The notes under the pieces are model-generated. The model made no database searches. It saw nothing but the letters and a program-made list of their open reading frames with translations, and was not told the DNA's origin. The position numbers were made by a program, and so were the translations under genes. 64,000 nucleotides of DNA from Dallia pectoralis (Eukaryota > Chordata > Actinopteri > Esociformes > Umbridae): assembly GCA_029465975.1 (NCBI GenBank), contig CM055743.1, positions 19,371,720 to 19,435,719 on the forward strand. The letters are read 5' to 3'. Shown here piece by piece: positions 49,546-61,500 of the stretch (position 1 is the first letter of the stretch; each line of letters begins with the position of its first letter).

Positions 49546-49810
49546 AAGTGATGACGTAGATGCTAACCTGCTTATTTGTGATGAAACGAAATGGGAGGAA
49601 GTGATGACGTAGATGCTAACCTGCTTATTTGTGATGAAACGAAATGGGAGGAAGTGATGACGTAGATGCTAACCTGCTTATTTGTGATGAAACGAAATGG
49701 GAGGAAGTGATGACGTAGATGCTAACCTGCTTATTTGTGATGAAACGAAATGGGAGGAAGTGATGACGTAGATGCTAACCTGCTTATTTGTGATGAAACG
49801 AAATGGGAGG
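49546..49810. repeat. 53-bp minisatellite, exactly five units
   Basis: The unit contains aagtgatgacgtagatgcta then acctgcttatttgtgatgaa and acgaaatgggagg. By eye the five copies are identical. Each has TGATGACGTA. Confidence 0.96.
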
Positions 49811-50012
49811 AAGAGACAATATCCTGTCAGGTGCTCAGGTAGAGCGGCCCTCTAAGGCGCCATTTCCGCCCCTCACAATGAGTCTCAACACACAGAATAC
49901 AGATGAGGATCTGCCCCTTTCATTTAAAACCTTTCTTTGTGTTGCCTCCTTTCTGAATTCAACTTTCCCAGTTGGATTTTGTCCCAATATAAACCAGCTG
50001 ACCTTTTATACA

Positions 50013-50335
50013 GTGTGAGTGTGTGAGTGTGTGTGTGTGTGTGTGAGAGTGTGTGCGTGTGTGTGAGTGTGAGGGTGTGTGCGTGTGCATGAGTGTGTGT
50101 CCGTGTGGGTGAGTGTGTGAGTGTGTGTGTGTGAGTACGTGTGAGTGTGTGAGTGCGTGTGTGCATGTCTGCGTGCGTGCATGTGTGTGTGTGTGTGTGT
50201 GTGTGAGTGCATGCGTGTGTGTGTGAGTGCGTGTGAGTGTGTGTGAGTGTGTCTGGGCGTGTGTGAGTGTGTGTGTGAGTGTGTGTGTGAGTGTGTGTGT
50301 GAGTGTGAGTGTGTGTGTGTGAGTGTGTCTGGGCG
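50013..50335. repeat. GT-rich degenerate microsatellite
   Basis: gtgtgagtgtg and gtgcgtgtg units over 320 bp. Confidence 0.92.
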
Positions 50336-50912
50336 TGCTCCTTTTCCACTACAGTACATTTTACCCTACATCTTAGACACATTAGGGTAGTTTCGTTTTA
50401 TTGACTCTCGGATTCTCTGTCTACTCAATCTCTTTTACTCGCTCTTTCCTCTCTGTCTCTCTTTCTCTCGTTCTTCATCTGTGTCTCACAAACACCCGGC
50501 CACACGCGGCTAAACGCTGTCCCATCGACCATGTGTTCGTCTGCCATACATTAAACAAGCACAATCTAATCCCATCCATAATTAACACATTGCCTGTCCT
50601 TAGTCGAGACTTTCCAACGCGTATTGATTCCCCCCGAGGCGTCAGACAGGAGCCCAGGTGAGGGTACCACAGGCCGACCTGCGGGTGTATATCACCGTGG
50701 TGACGGCGTGTTCGGCCAATCCCAAGGCTATGTTTTGTCGTGCGGATCTCTCGCTACAAAGTAATAAACCGAATTGAGAGTCAGAGCGGGACGCTTGGCG
50801 CTCATTAAATAAAACCGTCAGAGTAATCAAGTTGTGCCTTCTTTTTCTCGCGCCGCAGTGCCATTAAAAAGAATTGCTTTTATTAAGGTGATGCCTTATT
50901 TTAAACACAGCT
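50336..50912. other. Unique intron sequence
   Basis: A pyrimidine-rich patch (50410-50480), then mixed CpG-containing sequence. No gene is recognised. Confidence 0.5.
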
Positions 50913-51932
50913 GTGAGGGAGGGGAGAACGGGATGAGAGTGGAGGAGAAACGGGATGAGGGTGGAGGAGAAACGGGGTGAGGGTGGAGGAGAAACGGGGT
51001 GAGGGTGGAGGAGAAACGGGGTGAGGGTGGAGGAGAAACGGGATGAGAGTGGAGGAGAAACGGGGTGAGGATGGAGGAGAAACGGGGTGAGGGTGGAGGA
51101 GAAACGGGGTGAGAGTGGAGGAGAAACGGGATGAGGGTGGAGGAGAAACGGGGTGAGGGTGGAGGAGAAACGGGGTGAGGGTGGAGGAGAAACGGGGTGA
51201 GAGTGGAGGAGAAACGGGGTGAGGGTGGAGGAGAAACGGGATGAGAGTGGAGGAGAAACGGGGTGAGGGTGGAGGAGAAACGGGATGAGAGTGGAGGAGA
51301 AACGGGTTGAGGGTGGAGGAGAAACGGGATGAGGGTGGAGGAGAAACGGGATGAGAGTGGAGGAGAAACGGGGTGAGGGTGGAGGAGAAACGGGGTGAGG
51401 GTGGAGGAGAAACGGGGTGAGGGTGGAGGAGAAACGGGGTGAGGGTGGAGGAGAAACGGGTGAGGGTGGAGGAGAAACGGGGTGAGGGTGGAGGAGAAAC
51501 GGGTGAGGGTGGAGGAGAAACGGGTGAGGGTGGAGGAGAAACGGGGTGAGGGTGGAGGAGAAACGGGGTGAGAGTGGAGGAGAAACGGGGTGAGGGTGGA
51601 GGAGAAACGGGATGAGAGTGGAGGAGAAACGGGGTGAGGGTGGAGGAGAAACGGGATGAGAGTGGAGGAGAAACGGGATGAGGGTGGAGGAGAAACGGGA
51701 TGAGGGTGGAGGAGAAACGGGATGAGAGTGGAGGAGAAACGGGGTGAGGGTGGAGGAGAAACGGGGTGAGGGTGGAGGAGAAACGGGGTGAGGGTGGAGG
51801 AGAAACGGGGTGAGGGTGGAGGAGAAACGGGTGAGGGTGGAGGAGAAACGGGGTGAGGGTGGAGGAGAAACGGGATGAGAGTGGAGGAGAAACGGGATGA
51901 GAGTGGAGGAGAAACGGGATGAGAGTGGAGGA
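50913..51932. repeat. 22-bp purine-rich minisatellite, about 46 units
   Basis: The unit is gtggaggagaaacggggtga plus gg, with variants gggatgaga and a 21-bp form. All three minus frames stay open for about 365 codons (proline/serine-rich); this is a by-product. Confidence 0.96.
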
Positions 51933-52080
51933 TTGGTAATGCCAAGTAAATGTGGAACCATAATGCAAGAACCTGAAGAACACCTCCACCAGTCACCTGT
52001 GGGGGCACAGGGGGGAGTTGGGTGAGGTTAGGTTGCTCACATGTTAGCAGAAGACTTCATTCTCCATGTCAATGACATGT

Positions 52081-52482
52081 ACCCCTCCACACACACACCC
52101 CCTCCACACACACACGCCCCCTCCACACACACACATATGCCCCCTCCACCCACACATGCCCCCTCCACACACACACGCTCCTCCACACACACGCCCCCTC
52201 CACACACACATGCCCCCTCCACACACACATGCCCCCTCCACACACACACGCTCCTCCACACACATGCCCCCTCCACACACACATGCCCCCTCCACACACA
52301 CACGCTCCTCCACACACACCCCCCCTCCACACACAAACGCCCCCCACGCACACACACCCCCTCCACACACACGCCCCCTCCACACACACACACACGCCCT
52401 CTCCACACACACACACGCCCCCTCCGCGCACACACACACGCCCTCTCCACTCACACACGCCCCCCCAAAACACCTGCCTCCA
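52081..52482. repeat. About 20-bp CA/CCCCCTCC repeat
   Basis: Units of acacacacgccccctccac with variable CA length and atg/acg ends. It is C/A-rich on the + strand. Confidence 0.92.
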
Positions 52483-52807
52483 CCCCCACTCATAAACTGA
52501 CACTAGAAGGGACAGTAAAGATACCATGTAAACGGCTGTGGTCTCCCATTGCTGATGCAAACCCTGTCAGCGCGTCTCCCTTTCCTCTCCTCAGGCTGCC
52601 ATTTTCCCGCTCAGCCAATCACAGTGAGTTATGGCGTGAGCCTCCTGGATTGCTGTTTCCATGTCAGAAGAAGCCATTCCATCTGACAGCTGCTAACTCC
52701 CAGGCAGCAGGCCAGTCTTTATGGAAATTATCTCTCTACCTTTTGGTTTTTGCTATTGAGATGAAAACAAAGCTCTCCTCCTTTCTCTCTCTTTTTCTTT
52801 TGCCAAA
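52483..52807. other. Unique intron sequence
   Basis: Ends in a pyrimidine-rich patch (52775-52800). No gene is recognised. Confidence 0.5.
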
Positions 52808-54023
52808 GGTACCTGAACCAACTCACATTAGCCGTAAGGTACCTGAACCAACTCACATTAGCCGTAAGGTACCTGAACCAACTCACATTAGCCGTAAGGT
52901 ACCTGAACCAACTCACATTAGCCGTAAGGTACCTGAACCAACTCACATTAGCCGTAAGGTACCTGAACCAACTCACATTAGCCGTAACTCACATTAGGTA
53001 CCCTGAACCAACTCACATTAGCCGTAAGGTACCTGAACCAACTCACATTAGCCGTAAGGTACCTGAACCAACTCACATTAGCCGTAACCTGAACTCTCAC
53101 ATTAGCCGTAAGGTACCTGAACCAACTCACATTAACCAACTCACATTAGCCGTAAGGTACCTGAACCAACTCACATTAGCCGTAACTCACATTAGCCGTA
53201 AGGTACCTGAACCAACTCAACCAACTTTAGCCGTAAGGTACCTGAACCAACTCACATTAGCCGTCCTGAACCAACTCACATTAGCCGTAAGGTACCTGAA
53301 CCAACTCACATTAGCCGTAAGGTACCTGAACCAACTCACATTAGCCGTAACCTGAACCAACTCACATTAGCCGTAAGGTACCTGCCGTAACCAACTCACA
53401 TTAGCCGTAAGGTACCTGAACCAACTCACATTAGCCGGGTACCTGAACCAACTCACATTAGCCGTAAGGTACCTGAACCAACTCACATTAGCCGTAAGGT
53501 ACCTGAACCAACTCACATTAGCCGTAAGGTACCTGAACCAACTCACATTAGCCGTAAGGTACCTGAACCAACTCACATTAGCCGTAAGGTACCTGAACCA
53601 ACTCACATTAGCCGTAAGGTACCTGAACCAACTCACATTAGCCGTAAGGTACCTGAACCAACTCACATTAGCCGTAAGGTACCTGAACCAACTCACATTA
53701 GCCGTAAGGTACCTGAACCAACTCAACCGTCCTGAACCAACTCACATTAGCCGTAAGGTACCTGAACCAACTCACATTAGCCGTAAGGTACCTGAACCAA
53801 CTCACATTAGCCGTAAGGTACCTGAACCAACTCACATTAGCCGTAAGGTACCTGAACCAACTCACATTAGCCGTAAGGTACCTGAACCAACTCACATTAG
53901 CCGTAAGGTACCTGAACCAACTCACATTAGCCGTAAGGTACCTGAACCAACTCACATTAGTCGTAAGGTACCTGAACCAACTCACATTAGCCGTAAGGTA
54001 CCTGAACCAACTCACATTAGTCA
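52808..54023. repeat. 30-bp minisatellite, about 40 units, scrambled in the middle
   Basis: The unit is ggtacctgaaccaactcaca plus ttagccgtaa. Units are regular at 52808-52985 and 53446-54023. Between them many units are truncated or fused at different points. Confidence 0.95.
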
Positions 54024-54540
54024 TATACCATCGTCTGCACATTCAACCAATATTCAAGACACCCACCTCCCTTGAAATGTATATTTTCGGTTCACCCAGA
54101 ATTCATCTGACTTCAGTGAATCGTGACGGTGTTTCTCCTCCAGTAAGAAGGCAGATAAATAAGGTTTTATTTATTCATTTTTTGCCTGATATGAGAGCCC
54201 CTGGTTCGTTTGGATGTGGGTGGTGTTATTGACATCATGTAATATTCATCACTATGGATTAAGGATGAGGTTTACGACTGGACAAACCCACTTGCCCTTC
54301 ATTTCCTGTCCGCTTGGCCTTCATTTCCTGTCCGCTTGGCCTTCATTTCCTGTCCGCTTGGCCTTCATTTAGAGTGAGAAAATATTCCAGAAACATCATT
54401 AGAGTGCCTCTGTGAAATGAAACCCAAAAGATGTAGACAACACGCAGCTCCAGAACAGAATCAGGCAGCTCCAGAACTATCAGGCAGCCATCCACATCCG
54501 ACATTCAGACATTTTGGCGGTGCTGAAGAAGGTCAATTCT
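54024..54540. other. Intron sequence with a short 22-bp repeat
   Basis: Three units of ccttcatttcctgtccgctt plus gg lie at 54295-54370. The rest is ordinary. Confidence 0.6.
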
Positions 54541-55068
54541 GTCAGCTAATCTCTGTCAGGTAAACTCTGTCAGGTATACTCTGTCAGCTAAACTCTGTCA
54601 GCTAAACTCTGTCATGTAAACTCAGTCAGGTAAACTCAGTCAGGTAAACTCAGTGAGGAAGTCAGGTATAGCCAGTCAGGTAAACTCAGTCAGGTAAACT
54701 CAGTCAGGTAAACTCAGTCAGGTAAACTCAGTCAGGTAAACTCAGTCAGGTGAACTCAGTCAGGTAAACTTGGTCAGTTAAACTCAGGCAGGATGTCAGA
54801 AACTCAGTCAGGTAAACTCAGCAGGTAAACTCAGTCAGGTGAACTCAGTCAGGTAAACTCAGTCAGGTAAACTCATCAGGTAAACTCATCAGGTAAACTC
54901 AGTCAGGTAAACTCATCAGGTATAGCCAGTCAGCTAAACTCAGTCAGGTAAACTCAGTCAGCTAAACTCAGTCAGGTGAAGTCAGTCAGGTGAACTCAGT
55001 CAGCTAAACTCAGTCAGCTGAACTCAGCCAGGTGAACTCAGTCAGGTAAACTCAGTCAGGTAAACTCT
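54541..55068. repeat. 14-bp GTCAGGTAAACTCA repeat, about 37 units
   Basis: The unit is gtcaggtaaactca with variants gctaaac, ggtgaac and shortened copies. Most units read cag/gtaaac or cag/gtgaac on the sense strand. Confidence 0.94.
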
Positions 55069-55578
55069 GCAAATAGGCTAAAGGGAGATTTCCTGTCAAC
55101 ATTTGGCAGCAGGAGTCAATTCTAAAGAGTCAGGCAGATAATTGTGGGGAGGTGAAGTGACAAATGCAGAGTCAGCATCCATCTCTGGCATCTGTGTTCT
55201 CCCACCTTCAATACGATGCCATTTCAGCAAGACATGGAGAGCTGTGTGTTTCACATAAAGCATACGGTGTCAGCCAGAAGTAATAATCTGCATATTTACC
55301 CTGTGAGCACTGTGTGGTTGGCATTGTGATTATGGCTGAGCTGGATTCTAGTTTCCTCGATCTATATATGTCGGCCTGTCAAAGACACTCTTAGAACACC
55401 CTGGATAGACACACACACACACACACACGCACGCACACACACACACACACACACAACGACACACACTTTGCCATCGTGCCTCTGTTATCACATAGGTTTC
55501 GTCTGTGATTTTCCCTCGTTGACAGAATGTCAAGGAAAGTGACAATGAGCGTATAGAAAGTGACAAAGCCTGAGCAGG
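55069..55578. other. Unique intron sequence with a short CA run
   Basis: CA/GCAC microsatellite at about 55410-55455. Nothing else recognised. Confidence 0.55.
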
Positions 55579-58500
55579 TTCTCTCTCTCACGTACACGTC
55601 TCTCTGTATCTGTTCTGTCTCTCATGTACACTCGTCTCTCTTTATCTGTTCTCTCTCTCATGTACTTGTCTCTCTTTATCTGTTCTTTCTCTCATGTACA
55701 CTCGTCTCTCTTTATCTGTTCTCTCTCTCATGTACTCGTCTCTCTTTATCTGTTCTCTCTCTCATGTACTTGTCTCTCTTTATCTGTTCTCTCTCACATG
55801 TACACTCGTCTCTCTTTATCTGTTCTCTCTCACATGTACACTCGTCTCTCTTTATCTGTTCTCTCTCTCATGTACACTCGTGTCTCTTTATCTGTTCTCT
55901 CTCTCATGTACTCGTCTCTCTTTATCTGTTCTCTCTCTCATGTACTCGTCTCTCTTTATCTGTTCTCTCTCACATGTACACTCGTCTCTCTTTATCTGTT
56001 CTCTCTCACATGTACGCTCGTCTCTCTTTATCTGTTCTCTCTCACATGTACACTCGTCTCTCTTTATCTGTTCTCTCTCTCATGTACACTCGTGTCTCTT
56101 TATCTGTTCTCTCTCTCATGTACTCGTCTCTCTTTATCTGTTCTCTCTCTCATGTACTTGTCTCTCTTTATCTGTTCTCTCTCACATGTACACTCGTCTC
56201 TCTTTATCTGTTCTCTCTCTCATGTACTCGTCTCTCTTTATCTGTTCTCTCTCTCATGTACTTGTCTCTCTTTATCTGTTCTCTCTCTCATGTACTTGTC
56301 TCTCTTTATCTGTTCTCTCTCACATGTACGCTTGTCTCTCTTTATCTGTTCTCTCTCTCATGTACTTGTCTCTCTTTATCTGTTCTCTCTCTCATGTAAA
56401 CTTGTCTCTCTTTATCTGTTCTCTCTCTCATGAACGCTTGTCTCTCTTTATCTGTTCTCTCTCACATGTACTCGTCTCTCTTTATCTGTTCTCTCTCTCA
56501 TGTACACTCGTCTCTCTTTATCTGTTCTCTCTCTCATGTACTTGTCTCTCTTTATCTGTTCTCTCTCACATGTACACTCGTCTCTCATTATCTGTTCTCT
56601 CTCACATGTACACTCGTCTCTCTTTATCTGTTCTCTCTCTCATGTACACTCGTGTCTCTTTATCTGTTCTCTCTCTCATGTACTCGTCTCTCTTTATCTG
56701 TTCTCTCTCTCATGTACTCGTCTCTCTTTATCTGTTCTCTCTCTCATGTACTTGTCTCTCTTTATCTGTTCTCTCTCACATGTACACTTGTCTCTCTTTA
56801 TCTGTTCTCTCTCACATGTACACTCGTCTCTCTTTATCTGTTCTCTCTCTCATGTACACTCGTGTCTCTTTATCTGTTCTCTCTCTCATATACTCGTCTC
56901 TCTTTATCTGTTCTCTCTCTCATGTACTTGTCTCTCTTTATCTGTTCTCTCTCACATGTACACTCGTCTCTCTTTATCTGTTCTCTTTCACATGTACACT
57001 CGTCTCTCTTTATCTGTTCTCTCTCTCATGTACACTCGTGTCTCTTTATCTGTTCTCTCTCTCATGTACTCGTCTCTCTTTATCTGTTCTCTCTCTCATG
57101 TACTCGTCTCTCTTTATCTGTTCTCTCTCACATGTACACTCGTCTCTCTTTATCTGTTCTCTCTCACATGTACGCTCGTCTCTCTTTATCTGTTCTCTCT
57201 CACATATACGCTCGTCTCTCTTATCTGTTCTCTCTCTCATGTACTCGTCTCTCTTTATCTGTTCTCTCTCTCATGTACTCGTCTCTCTTTATCTGTTCTC
57301 TCTCTTATGTACGCTTGTCTCTCTTTATCTGTTCTTTCTCTCATGAACGCTTGTCTCTCTTTATCTGTTCTCTCTCACATGTACTCGTCTCTCTTTATCT
57401 GTTCTCTCTCATGTACACTTGTCTCTCTTTATCTGTTCTGTCTCTCATGTACGCTTGTCTCTCTTTATCTGTTCTCTCTCTCATGTACACTTGTCTCTCT
57501 TTATCTGTTCTCTCTCTCATGTACTTGTCTCTCTTTATCTATTCTCTCTCACATGTACGCTTGTCTCTCTTTATCTGTTCTCTCTCTCATGTACACTTGT
57601 CTCTCTTTATCTGTTCTCTCTCTCATGAACGCTTGTCTCTCTTTATCTGTTCTCTCTCACATGTACTCGTCTCTCTTTATCTGTTCTCTCTCTCATGTAC
57701 ACTCGTCTCTCTTTATCTGTTCTCTCTCTCATGTACTTGTCTCTCTTTATCTGTTCTCTCTCACATGTACACTCGTCTCTCTTTATCTGTTCTCTCTCAC
57801 ATGTACACTCGTCTCTCTTTATCTGTTCTCTCTCTCATGTACTCGTCTCTCTTTATCTGTTCTCTCTCTCATGTACTCGTCTCTCTTTATCTGTTCTCTC
57901 TCTCATGTACTCGTCTCTCTTTATCTGTTCTCTCTCACATGTACACTCGTCTCTCTTTATCTGTTCTCTCTCACATGTACGCTCGTCTCTCTTTATCTGT
58001 TCTCTCTCACATATACGCTCGTCTCTCTTTATCTGTTCTCTCTCTCATGTACTCGTCTCTCTTTATCTGTTCTCTCTCTCATGTACTTGTCTCTCTTTAT
58101 CTGTTCTCTCTCTCATGTACTTGTCTCTCTTTATCTGTTCTCTCTCACATGTACACTCGTCTCTCTTTATCTGTTCTCTCTCACATGTACACTCGTCTCT
58201 CTTTATCTGTTCTCTCTCTCATGTACACTCGTGTCTCTTTATCTGTTCTCTCTCTCATGTACTCGTCTCTCTTTATCTGTTCTCTCTCTCATGTACTCGT
58301 CTCTCTTTATCTGTTCTCTCTCACATGTACACTCGTCTCTCTTTATCTGTTCTCTCTCACATGTACGCTCGTCTCTCTTTATCTGTTCTCTCTCACATAT
58401 ACGCTCGTCTCTCTTTATCTGTTCTCTCTCTCATGTACTCGTCTCTCTTTATCTGTTCTCTCTCATGTACTTGTCTCTCTTTATCTGTTCTCTCTCACAT

Positions 58501-61500
58501 GTACACTCGTCTCTCTTTATCTGTTCTCTCTCACATGTACACTCGTCTCTCTTTATCTGTTCTCTCTCTCATGTACACTCGTGTCTCTTTATCTGTTCTC
58601 TCTCTCATGTACTCGTCTCTCTTTATCTGTTCTCTCTCTCATGTACTCGTCTCTCTTTATCTGTTCTCTCTCACATGTACACTCGTCTCTCTTTATCTGT
58701 TCTCTCTCACATGTACGCTCGTCTCTCTTTATCTGTTCTCTCTCACATGTACACTCGTCTCTCTTTATCTGTTCTCTCTCTCATGTACACTCGTGTCTCT
58801 TTATCTGTTCTCTCTCTCATGTACTCGTCTCTCTTTATCTGTTCTCTCTCTCATGTACTTGTCTCTCTTTATCTGTTCTCTCTCACATGTACACTCGTCT
58901 CTCTTTATCTGTTCTCTCTCTCATGTACTCGTCTCTCTTTATCTGTTCTCTCTCTCATGTACTTGTCTCTCTTTATCTGTTCTCTCTCTCATGTACTTGT
59001 CTCTCTTTATCTGTTCTCTCTCACATGTACGCTTGTCTCTCTTTATCTGTTCTCTCTCTCATGTACACTTGTCTCTCTTTATCTGTTCTCTCTCTCATGT
59101 ACTTGTCTCTCTTTATCTGTTCTCTCTCTCATGTAAACTTGTCTCTCTTTATCTGTTCTCTCTCTCATGAACGCTTGTCTCTCTTTATCTGTTCTCTCTC
59201 ACATGTACTCGTCTCTCTTTATCTGTTCTCTCTCTCATGTACACTCGTCTCTCTTTATCTGTTCTCTCTCTCATGTACTTGTCTCTCTTTATCTGTTCTC
59301 TCTCTCATGTACACTCGTCTCTCATTATCTGTTCTCTCTCACATGTACACTCGTCTCTCTTTATCTGTTCTCTCTCTCATGTACACTCGTGTCTCTTTAT
59401 CTGTTCTCTCTCTCATGTACTCGTCTCTCTTTATCTGTTCTCTCTCTCATGTACTCGTCTCTCTTTATCTGTTCTCTCTCTCATGTACTTGTCTCTCTTT
59501 ATCTGTTCTCTCTCACATGTACACTTGTCTCTCTTTATCTGTTCTCTCTCACATGTACACTCGTCTCTCTTTATCTGTTCTCTCTCTCATGTACACTCGT
59601 GTCTCTTTATCTGTTCTCTCTCTCATATACTCGTCTCTCTTTATCTGTTCTCTCTCTCATGTACTTGTCTCTCTTTATCTGTTCTCTCTCACATGTACAC
59701 TCGTCTCTCTTTATCTGTTCTCTTTCACATGTACACTCGTCTCTCTTTATCTGTTCTCTCTCTCATGTACACTCGTGTCTCTTTATCTGTTCTCTCTCTC
59801 ATGTACTCGTCTCTCTTTATCTGTTCTCTCTCATGTACTCGTCTCTCTTTATCTGTTCTCTCTCACATGTACACTCGTCTCTCTTTATCTGTTCTCTCTC
59901 ACATGTACGCTCGTCTCTCTTTATCTGTTCTCTCTCACATATACGCTCGTCTCTCTTATCTGTTCTCTCTCTCATGTACTCGTCTCTCTTTATCTGTTCT
60001 CTCTCTCATGTACTCGTCTCTCTTTATCTGTTCTCTCTCTTATGTACGCTTGTCTCTCTTTATCTGTTCTTTCTCTCATGAACGCTTGTCTCTCTTTATC
60101 TGTTCTCTCTCACATGTACTCGTCTCTCTTTATCTGTTCTCTCTCATGTACACTTGTCTCTCTTTATCTGTTCTGTCTCTCATGTACGCTTGTCTCTCTT
60201 TATCTGTTCTCTCTCTCATGTACACTTGTCTCTCTTTATCTGTTCTCTCTCTCATGTACTCGTCTCTCTTTATCTGTTCTCTCTCTCGTGTACTCGTCTC
60301 TCTTTATCTGTTCTCTCTCTCATGTACTTGTCTCTCTTTATCTGTTCTCTCTCACATGTACACTTGTCTCTCTTTATCTGTTCTCTCTCACATGTACACT
60401 CGTCTCTCTTTATCTGTTCTCTCTCTCATGTACACTCGTGTCTCTTTATCTGTTCTCTCTCTCATGTACTCGTCTCTCTTTATCTGTTCTCTCTCACATG
60501 TACACTCGTCTCTCTTTATCTGTTCTCTCTCACATGTACACTCGTCTCTCTTTATCTGTTCTCTCTCTCATGTACACTCGTGTCTCTTTATCTGTTCTCT
60601 CTCTCATGTACTCGTCTCTCTTTATCTGTTCTCTCTCTCATGTACTCGTCTCTCTTTATCTGTTCTCTCTCACATGTACACTCGTCTCTCTTTATCTGTT
60701 CTCTCTCACATGTACGCTCGTCTCTCTTTATCTGTTCTCTCTCACATATACGCTCGTCTCTCTTTATCTGTTCTCTCTCTCATGTACTCGTCTCTCTTTA
60801 TCTGTTCTCTCTCTCATGTACTTGTCTCTCTTTATCTGTTCTCTCTCACATGTACACTCGTCTCTCTTTATCTGTTCTCTCTCTCATGTACTCGTCTCTC
60901 TTTATCTGTTCTCTCTCACATGTACGCTTGTCTCTCTTTATCTGTTCTCTCTCTCATGTACACTTGTCTCTCTTTATCTGTTCTATCTCTCATGTACTTG
61001 TCTCTCTTTATCTGTTCTCTCTCTCATGTACGCTTGTCTCTCTTTATCTGTTCTCTCTCACATGTACTCGTCTCTCTTTATCTGTTCTCTCTCTCATGTA
61101 CTCGTCTCTCTTTATCTGTTCTCTCTCTCATGTACTTGTCTCTCTTTATCTGTTCTCTCTCACATGTACACTCGTCTCTCTTTATCTGTTCTCTCTCACA
61201 TGTACACTCGTCTCTCTTTATCTGTTCTCTCTCTCATGTACACTCGTGTCTCTTTATCTGTTCTCTCTCTCATGTACTCGTCTCTCTTTATCTGTTCTCT
61301 CTCTCATGTACTCGTCTCTCTTTATCTGTTCTCTCTCACATGTACACTCGTCTCTCTTTATCTGTTCTCTCTCACATGTACACTCGTCTCTCTTTATCTG
61401 TTCTCTCTCACATGTACGCTCGTCTCTCTTTATCTGTTCTCTCTCACATATACGCTCGTCTCTCTTTATCTGTTCTCTCTCTCATGTACTCGTCTCTCTT

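Noticed and set aside
50864..52008. Three proline/serine-rich minus ORFs of 362-370 codons
   Set aside because: The 22-bp array is open in all minus frames; no mucin or collagen-type context.
52808..54023. CRISPR-like direct repeats (30 bp)
   Set aside because: Units are head-to-tail with no unique spacers, and the DNA is vertebrate.
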